From NCBI RefSeq assembly GCF_001675045.1, contig NZ_LYPA01000064.1:186001-250000 (forward strand): a stretch of 64,000 nt of DNA, written 5' to 3'. Shown piece after piece: positions 37,364-45,903 of the stretch. Position 1 is the first letter of the stretch. The number at the start of each line of letters is the position of its first letter. The notes under the pieces were generated by a model. It had not been told where the DNA came from, made no database searches, and worked only from the letters and a program-made list of their open reading frames with translations. This DNA is from Paenibacillus oryzae (GTDB taxonomy: Bacteria; Bacillota; Bacilli; Paenibacillales; Paenibacillaceae). The position numbers and the translations under genes are program-made.

Positions 37364-38060
37364 ATAAGCCTTTAACGATTTCCTGAATCATCAGGAATGA
37401 ATGCTCCGAGGCTTGTATAGTAAATTCCGCAAAGTTAACATGTGCTGAACCATCCGCCTTGTCCGACATGGAGCGAATGACGACAAAAGGCGTTTCATTC
37501 ATATCGCATACCTGGGCGACTGCGGCGCCTTCCATCTCGGCGCAAGCTCCGCCGAAAGTACGATACAGCTCATCCACAACGCTTCTGCTGGCGATAAATT
37601 GATCGCCCGATAATACCTTTCCAACCAGGCAGCGGCCGGTAAACAAGTTTTCTCCTGCCTCCTGCGCCAGCCGTACCAATGTTTTGTCAGCAACATATTC
37701 AGAACGGGCCTGATATGGAATTTCGCCACGCTTAAAGCCTAGCGGCGTCACGTCAACATCATGCTGAATGCAGCTTGAGGAAATAACGATGTCCCCAATA
37801 GCAAGCTTGGGGTCCAGCGCTCCCGCAACTCCTGTAAACAATATGCTGGTTGCTCCCGCATCCAGCATGGCTTGCGTACAAACAGCCGCGTTAACTTTTC
37901 CAACACCAGATTTACAGAAAATAACGTCCTTGCCGTAAAAATGGCCTTCATAAAACGAAATGCCTGCTTTTACAAAATGCGACGCCTTTTTGACCTGCTG
38001 ATGCAGCAGCTCGATTTCTTCATTCATAGCGCCGATGATACCGATTTTCTGATTGGACAT
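37362..38060 (-). CDS. mtnN: 5'-methylthioadenosine / S-adenosylhomocysteine nucleosidase
   Basis: A 232-aa enzyme that cleaves adenine from MTA and SAH, feeding methionine salvage and the activated methyl cycle. Conserved blocks are IGIIGAMNEEIELL at the N-terminus, ILFTGVAGALDPKLAIGD, and CAEMEGAAVAQVC with VVIRSMSDKADGSAHVNF, which carry the catalytic Glu and Asp residues. It starts five bases after ccpA ends, so it is the second gene of a ccpA-mtnN operon. Confidence 0.95.
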   Translation of the reverse strand: MSNQKIGIIGAMNEEIELLHQQVKKASHFVKAGISFYEGHFYGKDVIFCKSGVGKVNAAVCTQAMLDAGATSILFTGVAGALDPKLAIGDIVISSSCIQHDVDVTPLGFKRGEIPYQARSEYVADKTLVRLAQEAGENLFTGRCLVGKVLSGDQFIASRSVVDELYRTFGGACAEMEGAAVAQVCDMNETPFVVIRSMSDKADGSAHVNFAEFTIQASEHSFLMIQEIVKGL

Positions 38061-38065
38061 GTTGC

Positions 38066-39085
38066 CTAAATGCCTCCAACTGACTGGCGAACCACTATTT
38101 CATGCGGCAATACAACCTTGGATTGCTCTACATTTTCTTTTTTCATCAATTTGGTCAAAAGACGCATGGAAACAGCGCCAATATCGTACATTGGCTGTGC
38201 TACCGCAGTCAATTGAGGACGGACCATGGAGGCCATCCGGCTATTGTCCACGCTAATAATGGAAATGTCGCCAGGCACCTGCAGACCTGAATCCTGAATG
38301 CAATGAATGGCGCCAATCGCCATTTCGTCCGTTGCGGAAAAAACCGCAGTCGGGCGCTCAGGCAGCTCAATAAAATATTTCATGGCTTCCACGCCGGATT
38401 CATAACGGTAGTTGCCAATTCGAACCAGGCTTTCATCATAAGCAATGCCTGCGGATTCCAATGCGCTTTTATAGCCTTGGAATCTGGCATAACCGTTAGA
38501 AGGGTCCTGAAGAGTGCCGCTTATCATTGCGATTTTGCGGTGGCCCTGATCAATCAGCTTCATTACGGCATCATAAGCAGCCGCTTCATGGTTAATGTCC
38601 ACGGAAGGAATGACATTATGGTCATCGCTTGTCGCGCAAAGCACGATAGGAACATTAGCGCTTTTGAACGCGCCAACATGATCCTCCGTCACGGCTCCGC
38701 CCATAAAGAGCAAGCCGTCTACCTGCTTCTCCAGGAGCGTGTTAATGACGCGGATTTCCTTATCCTTTTTCTTGTCGGCATTGCACAAAATAATATTATA
38801 GTGATACATATTGGCAATATCTTCTATACCACGCGCAACTTCCGCGAAAATAGCGTTGGAAATGTCGGGAATAACGACGCCAACCGTCGTGGTTTTTTTG
38901 CTTGCGAGACCACGGGCAACCGCATTGGGGCGATAGCCGAGACGCTCGATTGCTTCATAAACCTTTTTTCGGGTAGCCGGCTTCACATTGGGGTTGTTGT
39001 TGACGACCCGGGAAACCGTAGCCATGGATACACCTGCTTCTCTTGCTACATCATAAATTGTTACCGTCACGGATTCTCTCCCCAT
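38066..39085 (-). CDS. ccpA: Catabolite control protein A
   Basis: A 339-aa LacI/GalR-family regulator. The DNA-binding domain is [20 protein letters not shown] with the hinge helix [10 protein letters not shown]. The core domain has [20 protein letters not shown] and [20 protein letters not shown], close to B. subtilis CcpA throughout. It binds cre sites with P-Ser-HPr as corepressor. Linkage to acsA-acuA-acuC mirrors B. subtilis. The five residues before VTIYDV vary among species, so the exact start (39085) is slightly uncertain. Confidence 0.96.
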   Translation of the reverse strand: MGRESVTVTIYDVAREAGVSMATVSRVVNNNPNVKPATRKKVYEAIERLGYRPNAVARGLASKKTTTVGVVIPDISNAIFAEVARGIEDIANMYHYNIILCNADKKKDKEIRVINTLLEKQVDGLLFMGGAVTEDHVGAFKSANVPIVLCATSDDHNVIPSVDINHEAAAYDAVMKLIDQGHRKIAMISGTLQDPSNGYARFQGYKSALESAGIAYDESLVRIGNYRYESGVEAMKYFIELPERPTAVFSATDEMAIGAIHCIQDSGLQVPGDISIISVDNSRMASMVRPQLTAVAQPMYDIGAVSMRLLTKLMKKENVEQSKVVLPHEIVVRQSVGGI

Positions 39086-39242
39086 TTGCTCAGATTTTTA
39101 ATCTATCGCTCGACGCATATTAACGTAATCATACGACAAATTATTACTTTTCGCAATGTTACCGTGAAAATGGAATGAAAACGGCGCAAGCCAGATGAAT
39201 CCAAATCAACCTGTAAAGGCTGCTATATAAGTGGAAAAAGGC

Positions 39243-39656
39243 CTATGTATGCAACTGGCGGCGGCTTAACTGCCCCAGCCGTTTTTTCAAATCCGCCAGC
39301 CATGTCTCGTCGTTCAGGCTTTGAGCCAATAAGTACATGTCCAGCAGCGCATTGATCCGGTGAGTGATAAGCTCCTCAACGTCTTGCGTTTCGGGACGGA
39401 CTTTGTTTACCTTGGCCTCCACTAACAAATCTGCCCATTCATTGCATTCATTAAACAGGAAGGTCTGTTTTCCCGGCTCAGAACCAAGTCCGGCAATCAG
39501 TCCGGTCAGATCCGGCTTGACTTCAGGAATGACTTCGCTTCTGCTGCATGATTGGCAGGAGAAGATTGGTACGTTATCAATTTCAACTTTGCCGGAGTAA
39601 ATGACCGTACGCAGCTTCATGGTCATCATTTCTCCGCAATTGCATTTTTTCCGCAA
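39243..39656 (-). CDS. Small protein with YgiT-type zinc-ribbon-like N-terminus
   Basis: 137 aa. The N-terminus has paired cysteines (KKCNCGEM and FSCQSCSRSEV) about 27 residues apart, with VIYSGKVEIDNVPIFSC between them, matching the layout of YgiT/MqsA-like zinc ribbons. The rest is helical and acidic/basic mixed (WADLLVEAKVNKVRPE, ITHRINALLDMYLLAQSLND). No helix-turn-helix of the MqsA type follows, and no MqsR-like toxin gene is adjacent, so it should not be called an antitoxin. Single-gene unit. Confidence 0.65.
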   Translation of the reverse strand: MRKKCNCGEMMTMKLRTVIYSGKVEIDNVPIFSCQSCSRSEVIPEVKPDLTGLIAGLGSEPGKQTFLFNECNEWADLLVEAKVNKVRPETQDVEELITHRINALLDMYLLAQSLNDETWLADLKKRLGQLSRRQLHT

Positions 39657-39798
39657 GTGGGTCCACTCCTATCCTTCTAATAGCGTGGTAACGCTATCCA
39701 TTCTTACATGTGCATAATGAGACAGAGTAAATTATTCGACCTTTTTTGCCAAAACTCCTGCTTGTCTGACGTATGTAATTTTTGCTACAATCCGACCC

Positions 39799-40254
39799 TT
39801 AAAAAGACCGTTTTTCCTTCTCCGTCCAACGTCTCCACCGTGTCCTTACGAACGGAACGGATACAAAAAGACACCAGATGGCGGCTCCGATCATATCATT
39901 GCGAAGATCAGCGGCGTCCATCAGCCTTCCACCAACAAACTGCTGATGATATTCGTCCGTCACCCCGTATAAACCGCAAAGCAGTATAATCAGAAGCTTG
40001 AAAACAATCCGGTCGCTGCGCCGGCCAAAGCCGTAATCAAAAGCCGCAGCCAATATAAAATAGGCAACAAAATGGCCCCAGTTAAAGTCCGTCATAAATG
40101 GAAACAGCTTCTGGAACAATGGCAGCACGCTGCCGATTTCATCTCCTGTGCGAGAAGACAACCAAAAGATGACGCCCATCCAGATGAAGGCGGGAATAAA
40201 TCGAGCCGCGCGCCGTAGCCAATCTCTGCTAGCGGCTTTATGGATTTGCTTCAT
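39799..40254 (-). CDS. VanZ-like membrane protein
   Basis: 151 aa with four hydrophobic segments. VanZ features are FIPAFIWMGVIFWLSSRTGDE at the N-terminus, FNWGHFVAYFILAAAFDYG and TDEYHQQFVGGRLMDAADLRNDMIGA at the C-terminal half. The family includes VanZ, which gives low-level teicoplanin resistance, but most members have no demonstrated role. There is no van operon here. Confidence 0.82.
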   Translation of the reverse strand: MKQIHKAASRDWLRRAARFIPAFIWMGVIFWLSSRTGDEIGSVLPLFQKLFPFMTDFNWGHFVAYFILAAAFDYGFGRRSDRIVFKLLIILLCGLYGVTDEYHQQFVGGRLMDAADLRNDMIGAAIWCLFVSVPFVRTRWRRWTEKEKRSF

Positions 40255-40293
40255 GATAGCTCCTTCGTTACAATGAATTTGTAGGATTTATTA

Positions 40294-40305
40294 ATACGAT
40301 CGTAT
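40294..40305. promoter_or_regulatory. 12-bp perfect palindrome upstream of the DJ-1/PfpI gene
   Basis: ATACGATCGTAT lies in the divergent region between the VanZ-like gene and the DJ-1/PfpI gene, 64 bases before the latter's start. It could be an operator for a local or distant regulator. Confidence 0.3.
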
Positions 40306-40368
40306 GGATTTTGCTCTCTTTTATTGAAGCTCTTTTAAAAAAACACTCACTTTAGGAGGAATTGGAGC

Positions 40369-40899
40369 ATGACGTTGCAGAACAAAACCGTCATCTGCCT
40401 GCTGGATGATGAATTTGAGGATCTGGAGCTGTGGTATCCCGTTTATCGGGTCAGGGAAGCCGGAGCAACTGTATTGTATGCAGGGCCGCAAAAAGGGAAA
40501 ACCCATATTGGCAAATATGGCGTGCCTGCCGTTGCCGATTTGTCCTTCGACGAGGTTTCAAGCAGCGATATCGCCGGGCTTCTGGTGCCGGGAGGCTGGG
40601 CGCCGGACAAGCTGCGGCGTTATCCCAAAGTGCTTCAGCTTGTTCAGGAGCTGAATGCGCAGGATAAACCGATCGGTCAAATCTGCCACGCAGGCTGGGT
40701 ATTGATTTCCGCCAAAATTTTGGAGGGCAGAAGGGTTACCTCAACACCTGGCATCCGTGATGATATGGAGAATGCAGGAGCAGCCTGGTACGACGAAGCA
40801 GTTGTTGTGGACGGCAATCTGATTTCAGCCCGCCGCCCGCCCGATCTGCCGCCTTATGCCAAAGCGTTTGTTGATGCGCTGGAACAGCGAATGGGTTAA
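40369..40899 (+). CDS. DJ-1/PfpI family protein
   Basis: A 176-aa single-domain protein of the DJ-1/ThiJ/PfpI superfamily. The nucleophile elbow GQICHAGWVLISA carries the reactive cysteine; the companion glutamate is in LLDDEFEDLELWYPVYR. Relatives include PfpI, YhbO and YraA, described as proteases, chaperones or protein deglycases that act on glyoxal-modified residues. B. subtilis YraA-like stress function is plausible. The ATG follows TAGGAGGAATTGGAGC. Confidence 0.88.
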   Translation: MTLQNKTVICLLDDEFEDLELWYPVYRVREAGATVLYAGPQKGKTHIGKYGVPAVADLSFDEVSSSDIAGLLVPGGWAPDKLRRYPKVLQLVQELNAQDKPIGQICHAGWVLISAKILEGRRVTSTPGIRDDMENAGAAWYDEAVVVDGNLISARRPPDLPPYAKAFVDALEQRMG

Positions 40900-42638
40900 C
40901 CATTCGCTGTTTTTTCATCCAACTTATCCATAAAGATTTGCAGCTCCGCGATCAGCTCGCGGCTAGTGCGGCAGCGCTGAAGCTTTTCCCCAATTCCGCT
41001 GCATGCCTTGCGTTCAGTCAGCAGTACTCTTTCTTTCATCGGCAGAATGGAATGCGCCGACATGCTGAGCCCGTCCACATCCAGACTGAGCCATAACGGT
41101 AAAGCTCGCATATCCCCCGCCAATTCGCCGCATACGCCAACCCGAATGCCTTGCGCCTTTGCAGCATCCACTGTCAGCTTCAGCATCCGAAGCAAAGCGG
41201 GATGAAACGGCTCATACAGATGTGAAATCTCCTCGTTCATCCGGTCTACAGCCAGTGTAAATTGCACTAAATCATTTGTTCCGATACTGAAAAAATCAAC
41301 CTCACATGCCAGCAAATCCGCAATCATAACAGCCGCTGGCACCTCAATCATAATACCGACCTCAACATCCCTGTCATAATCCAGACCTTCCGCATCCAGC
41401 TCGCTTTTGGCCTCGGCCAACACTTCGTTGGCAGCCCGCACCTCATCTACTGATGTAATTAGCGGATACATCAGCTTAATATTTCCATAAGCGCTTGCTC
41501 GCAATATAGCGCGAAGCTGCGTCTTGAACAAATCCTTTCGATCCAGCGAAATTCGAATGGCGCGGTATCCCATAAAAGGGTTATCCTCTTCCGGGTGCTG
41601 GAAATAATCCAGATGTTTATCGCCGCCAATGTCCAGCGTGCGAATGACCAGATTTTCCCCGCCCAGCTTTTCCGCCACGCTGCGGTAGACAGCTAACTGC
41701 TCCTCTTCCTTCGGAAAGCGATTGCGGTCCATGTACAGAAATTCGGTGCGGAACAACCCAACGCCCGCCGCCCCTCCGGCCAAAGCAATATCCAGCTCTT
41801 TCAGGGAGCTGATATTGGCATCCAGCCTTAGCGCTTTTCCGTCCGGCGTAATCGAAGGGGTGTTCACCAAATGCTGAAGCCGCCGCTTGTCATCGCTCTG
41901 CCGTTGCTGGAGCTGCCTGTAAAAAGAGATGGTATCCTGATCGGGCTCAATATAGACCGCCCCGTCCGTACCGTTGATGATTAATGACTGTCCCGTTGTT
42001 ATCGGCTCCTTTAAGGCGGCCTCTACGCCAACAACCAGCGGAATGCCAAGCGCGCGCGCCATGATGGAAGTATGGGAGGTTGTGCTGCCCGCAAGCGTCA
42101 CGATACCTAATACATGATCGGAATTAGTATTGACCAGCTGGGAAGGAGACAGCTCCTTTGCAATGAGAATAAACGGCTGCGTATCCGACGGCAGCTTGAT
42201 TTCGGGAACTCCCAGCAGATGCTTGAGCAGCCGGTTGCCAACATCCTTGATATCCAGCGCGCGCTCCTTCATATAATCGTCATCAAGCAAATCAAACATG
42301 GTGACGAAATGATCTATCGCTTCCTTGACGGCAACCTCGGCCGCTTTGTATTGCCGTTGAATAATGCCTTGAATTTCATTCATGAAAACAGGATCGTCCA
42401 AAATGGCGATATGCGCATCGAAAATATGGGATTCTTCCCGTCCGACCACCTCGCACAGCTCATCTCTGATTTGCTGAATTTCGTGTTTGGATGTTCGGAT
42501 GCCCTCATAGACCCGTTCAAACTCTCTGGCGAAATCAGCCACATCGATTCGCTGCTCGGGCACCTCCCATTCCCAGTTCGGCAGCACAAACGCTTTGCCG
42601 ATCGCTATACCCGGCGAAGCTCCAATCCCTGTAATCAT
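40896..42638 (-). CDS. ptsI: PTS Enzyme I (PEP-protein phosphotransferase)
   Basis: 580 aa. Domain order is typical: HPr-binding helical domain, phosphohistidine swivel domain with active-site H189 (AGSTTSHTSIMARALGIP), and PEP-binding TIM barrel (GVGLFRTEFLYMDR, SIGTNDLVQFTLAVDRMNE, GVCGELAGD). It takes phosphate from PEP and passes it to HPr. Its start overlaps the EIICBA stop by four bases (ATGA), with GGAGGGGAAAGAAA as ribosome binding site. No ptsH gene lies between them, unlike the B. subtilis ptsGHI arrangement. The 3' end converges on the DJ-1/PfpI gene with a four-base overlap. Confidence 0.95.
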   Translation of the reverse strand: MITGIGASPGIAIGKAFVLPNWEWEVPEQRIDVADFAREFERVYEGIRTSKHEIQQIRDELCEVVGREESHIFDAHIAILDDPVFMNEIQGIIQRQYKAAEVAVKEAIDHFVTMFDLLDDDYMKERALDIKDVGNRLLKHLLGVPEIKLPSDTQPFILIAKELSPSQLVNTNSDHVLGIVTLAGSTTSHTSIMARALGIPLVVGVEAALKEPITTGQSLIINGTDGAVYIEPDQDTISFYRQLQQRQSDDKRRLQHLVNTPSITPDGKALRLDANISSLKELDIALAGGAAGVGLFRTEFLYMDRNRFPKEEEQLAVYRSVAEKLGGENLVIRTLDIGGDKHLDYFQHPEEDNPFMGYRAIRISLDRKDLFKTQLRAILRASAYGNIKLMYPLITSVDEVRAANEVLAEAKSELDAEGLDYDRDVEVGIMIEVPAAVMIADLLACEVDFFSIGTNDLVQFTLAVDRMNEEISHLYEPFHPALLRMLKLTVDAAKAQGIRVGVCGELAGDMRALPLWLSLDVDGLSMSAHSILPMKERVLLTERKACSGIGEKLQRCRTSRELIAELQIFMDKLDEKTANG

Positions 42639-44521
42639 TTTCTTTCCCCTCCACTGTTTCTCTCTTTAAGTACAACAGACATGACCGAGGACTGTCCCTT
42701 TTTGACCGCTTTAAACGGCGCATACCGCCAGGACTGCACCATATCGGGATTTGTAATAACCATGGGCGTTGCCAGCGATTTGCTTTCCTTGCGAATGCGC
42801 TGCAAATTAAAACGCACTAGCAGCATGCCGGGGGTGACCTCGTCGCCTTCGCCAACCATCGCCTCGAAATACCCTTTTCCAGCTAGCCCGGACGTATCAA
42901 TCCCGATGTGCAGCAGCACCTCAAGTCCCTCCGGCGTTCGGATGCCGAGCGCGTGCATCGTAGGATAGATATGCATAATTGTCCCTTTTACAGGGGAAAC
43001 CAGCTCCCCCCTATCCGGGAGGAAAGCAACCCCTTGCCCAACCAGCTTGCCCGAAAAAATGGGGTCTGGCACTTCCTCCAGCGGAATCATGCGCCCTTGC
43101 ATAGGCGAGTGGAACAACACCTGCTCCTGATCGCGCTGTATCGCCTTCAGCATTTCCGCCCGAATCAATTCTGAATAAGTTCCGAAAACAACCTGCACAT
43201 GTCCCCCGCCAAGCTGTATGACGCCGGCCGCGCCCAAGCTGCGCAAGGCGTTAATGTCCAATACGCGCTCATTAGCCAGCTTTAGCCGAAGACGCGTAAT
43301 GCAAGATTCCATCTGGACAATATTTTGCTTGCCGCCGATGGCCTGCAGAATAAGAGGGGCGCGGTAAGGAATGTCGCCCGCCCATTCATCCAGCTGCGAG
43401 CCCTCCTCGCGTCCAGGCGTCGGAATGCGGAATCTGCGAATGGCCCATCGGAACAAGGTGTAATACAACACGCTGACGACGATGCCAATGGGAAGGATCA
43501 GCCAGCCACGGGTAGCCAAATGCTGATTGAGCAAATAATCAATTGCTCCTGCTGAAAATGAAAAGCCGTGCAAAATGCCTAGCTCATAGGTAACCCACAT
43601 AATAATGCCGGACAAAATAGCGTGCACGATATACAGATACGGAGCGACAAACAGGAATGCAAACTCCACCGGCTCCGTCACTCCGGTTAAAAAGGAGGCC
43701 AACGCCGCATAAAGAAACGTTTTGCGGATTTTGGGCTTTAAATCCTCGCGCGCCTCATGAATAATGGCAAACGCGATAGCGGGTAATGCAAACATCATGG
43801 TGGGATATAACCCCGCCATATAAGAGCCCGCCGTTGGATCGCCGGCAAAGAAACGAGGCAGATCGCCATAGACAATATTTCCAGCCGCCGTTTCGTAACC
43901 TCCGATCTGAAACCAGAAAACGTGGCTTACCAAATGATGCAGCCCGAAAATTACGAGAATTCTTTGAATAAAGCCAAATAAAAAAACACCAAAACCGCCG
44001 CTTTCTTCCGTCAGCTTTCCAAGCGCAATAAGCAAATGCTCCAGTTGGGGAGCAAAATTAATCATTCCGATGGCAAACAGGAGCGACATTACGCTCATAA
44101 AAAGCGGCACAAATCTCGGGCCGCCAAAAAATTGAATATATTCCGGCAGTCTTAGATCCTTAAACCGTTCGTGGCTCATCCCTGAGGCGATGCCGATTAT
44201 GGCTCCGATTAATACGGTTGTTTCGATATCAGGATTGGCCGAGCTTGTAATGCCGCTGTAGATAAACATTCCTACTAGCGAAGCAAGTCCGGCGGAAAGC
44301 GCATTTCCCGTCATGCCTAAAGCTATCCCTACTGCAAATATATACGGTAAATATAAAAATATAACATCGCTTGCGGCGCGCAAATGCTGGGACATGTCGG
44401 GCAAACCTATGTAATCCCACGGCAGTTGGCTCAGGCTGAGAAACACCGCGGCTGCCGGTAATACGATCATTGGCAGCATAAAAGCCCGGCCCAACTGCTG
44501 CAGGTTTCCCATAAATGACAT
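42635..44521 (-). CDS. PTS glucose/N-acetylglucosamine-family EIICBA component
   Basis: 628 aa. EIIC is the membrane part (about 1-375; FMLPMIVLPAAAVFLSL, TGVTEPVEFAFLFVAP). EIIB has its phosphorylated C407 in SCITRLRLKL. EIIA at the C-terminus has its active-site H538 in LLHIGIDT. The whole is a self-contained sugar porter of the Glc family. Sequence alone does not decide between glucose (ptsG) and GlcNAc (nagP). Overlap with ptsI implies a coupled operon. A cre-like half site AAAGCGCT lies about 50 bases upstream (44573-44580). No GlcT-like antiterminator is adjacent. Confidence 0.9.
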   Translation of the reverse strand: MSFMGNLQQLGRAFMLPMIVLPAAAVFLSLSQLPWDYIGLPDMSQHLRAASDVIFLYLPYIFAVGIALGMTGNALSAGLASLVGMFIYSGITSSANPDIETTVLIGAIIGIASGMSHERFKDLRLPEYIQFFGGPRFVPLFMSVMSLLFAIGMINFAPQLEHLLIALGKLTEESGGFGVFLFGFIQRILVIFGLHHLVSHVFWFQIGGYETAAGNIVYGDLPRFFAGDPTAGSYMAGLYPTMMFALPAIAFAIIHEAREDLKPKIRKTFLYAALASFLTGVTEPVEFAFLFVAPYLYIVHAILSGIIMWVTYELGILHGFSFSAGAIDYLLNQHLATRGWLILPIGIVVSVLYYTLFRWAIRRFRIPTPGREEGSQLDEWAGDIPYRAPLILQAIGGKQNIVQMESCITRLRLKLANERVLDINALRSLGAAGVIQLGGGHVQVVFGTYSELIRAEMLKAIQRDQEQVLFHSPMQGRMIPLEEVPDPIFSGKLVGQGVAFLPDRGELVSPVKGTIMHIYPTMHALGIRTPEGLEVLLHIGIDTSGLAGKGYFEAMVGEGDEVTPGMLLVRFNLQRIRKESKSLATPMVITNPDMVQSWRYAPFKAVKKGQSSVMSVVLKERNSGGERK

Positions 44522-44659
44522 AATGAACCTCCTACCAGGGACAAAATGGATAAATTACAATTTACAAGCCAGAAAGCGCTCCCTTTTTCTCTCTCTCGAT
44601 GTTACGCGCTCCGTTGCTTTTTGTCAAAATACTTTTGCATGAAAATAAAGGGGCATTAA

Positions 44660-44684
44660 AAAGCGGGCCGATCCGGCCCGCTTT
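44660..44684 (-). terminator. Terminator of the Q/G-rich protein gene
   Basis: AAAGCGGGCCG (44660-44670) and CGGCCCGCTTT (44674-44684) form an 11-bp perfect stem with a three-base loop, followed on the minus strand by TTAATG. Confidence 0.85.
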
Positions 44685-44735
44685 GTTGATGATTCTTGGA
44701 CTGCGACAGTCAGGAGCGATTGTTAAAACCGGCTT

Positions 44736-45356
44736 TTAACGGTTGCCGCCCTGATATCCGCCTTGGCTGTTATTTTGCCAGCCGCCGAAATGCGAGATCA
44801 CCGGACCTGCTTGTTCATAAGCATGAGTCGCTTGATAAACCGGGTTTAACGGCGTTTGGGAATGTGCTGGCGTCCCGAAATTTTGGGATGCATTCATGTT
44901 TCCGTATGGCTGCCCCGCCATCGGCGTTTGAGCCTGCTGCTGGTAACCAATAGTTGACGGTTGGTACAGTGAATGTTGCCCGCCGTATTGTTGCTGCGTG
45001 CCGGCTTGATAGCCGACATGGGCGATAACCGGTCCTACATCGCCAAATGCCGTTGCCGGCGAGCTTGCATGGCTCTGTACTTGCCCGTGCGACACATACG
45101 ATTGGTTCGAAACAGCCGGCTGCGTATACATACGGGAAATAGGAGCAGCTTGCTGCATGCCTCCAAAACCTCCGGATTGCATGCCGGAATATCCGCCTTG
45201 CGGGTTGCCTACAATGGAATTGGACTGTTGATTAAACGTAGGCTGGCTGAGCTGGCCCTGATAATGGGATTGCACATAACCGCTTGGCTGGTATTGCTGC
45301 TGTTGCTGAAAACCTTGTCCCTGATACGAACCAGACTGCTGCGAAAATTGATTCAC
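44736..45356 (-). CDS. Q/G/S/Y-rich low-complexity protein with duplicated GPVIxHxG motif
   Basis: 206 aa, almost devoid of charged residues, dominated by Gln, Gly, Ser, Tyr and Asn (SGSYQGQGFQQQQQYQPSG). There is no signal peptide or membrane segment. Two short copies of a motif stand out: AFGDVGPVIAHVGYQ (about 100-115) and AYEQAGPVISHFGGWQ (about 180-195). Composition resembles spore-coat and prion-like proteins. The ATG follows AAGGAGGACTTTACG. It sits alone with its own terminator. Function unknown; a spore-surface or assembly role is inference. Confidence 0.7.
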   Translation of the reverse strand: MNQFSQQSGSYQGQGFQQQQQYQPSGYVQSHYQGQLSQPTFNQQSNSIVGNPQGGYSGMQSGGFGGMQQAAPISRMYTQPAVSNQSYVSHGQVQSHASSPATAFGDVGPVIAHVGYQAGTQQQYGGQHSLYQPSTIGYQQQAQTPMAGQPYGNMNASQNFGTPAHSQTPLNPVYQATHAYEQAGPVISHFGGWQNNSQGGYQGGNR

Positions 45357-45440
45357 GTAAAGTCCTCCTTGGCCTAAGCTTAGGGTCTTCCGTCTGGAAG
45401 CCTTTCTTATTGTGCTGGAGAACCGGTCATTTTATTACCG

Positions 45441-45875
45441 TCAGGTTTTGGATTTTCCATTCGGGAGCAAAATGGAGTCTTCTACTTTAATGCAGCGGTC
45501 CATAATAACTCTTAGTCCGCCCTTTCCGGCAATCGCAGCAGCGTCCTCGTTTAATACGCCGAGCTGAAGCCAGAGCGTCTTCGCGCCAATGGCAACGGCC
45601 TCCTCCGCAACGGGAGGCGTATGCTCGCTGCGCCTGAACACATTAACAATGTCCACCGGGACCGGAACGTCGCCAAGCGATTTGTAGCTTTTTTGCCCCA
45701 GGATGGCTTCGGCATTGGGGTTAACCGGAATAATGGTGTATCCCTTCTTCATCATAGCCTCCGAAACCATGTAGGAAACGCGCTCCGGATTATCCGACAG
45801 TCCCACAACGGCAATGGTTTGACTTTCATTCAAAATATCGCGTATTTCCTCCCGCGAAGGATTCTGGAATGTCAT
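45441..45875 (-). CDS. CoA-binding domain protein (YneT/YccU-like)
   Basis: 144 aa with a Rossmann-like CoA-binding fold: ESQTIAVVGLSDNPERVSYM (nucleotide loop), GYTIIPVNPNAEAILGQKSY, and LWLQLGVLNEDAAAIAGKGG with VIMDRCIKVE at the end. Family members such as B. subtilis YneT bind CoA or acyl-CoA, but their role is not established. The start codon is 28 bases past the aroA stop, so it may be cotranscribed with the aro genes. Confidence 0.85.
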   Translation of the reverse strand: MTFQNPSREEIRDILNESQTIAVVGLSDNPERVSYMVSEAMMKKGYTIIPVNPNAEAILGQKSYKSLGDVPVPVDIVNVFRRSEHTPPVAEEAVAIGAKTLWLQLGVLNEDAAAIAGKGGLRVIMDRCIKVEDSILLPNGKSKT

Positions 45876-45903
45876 CGCTAACCCCTCATTTCCTGATTAT
45901 GCG

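Noticed and set aside
39243-39656. MqsA/YgiT antitoxin
   Set aside because: The zinc ribbon-like start is present, but there is no helix-turn-helix and no adjacent toxin gene.
42114-42968. 284-aa plus-strand frame opposite ptsI and the EIICBA gene
   Set aside because: Spans two opposite genes and has no family features.
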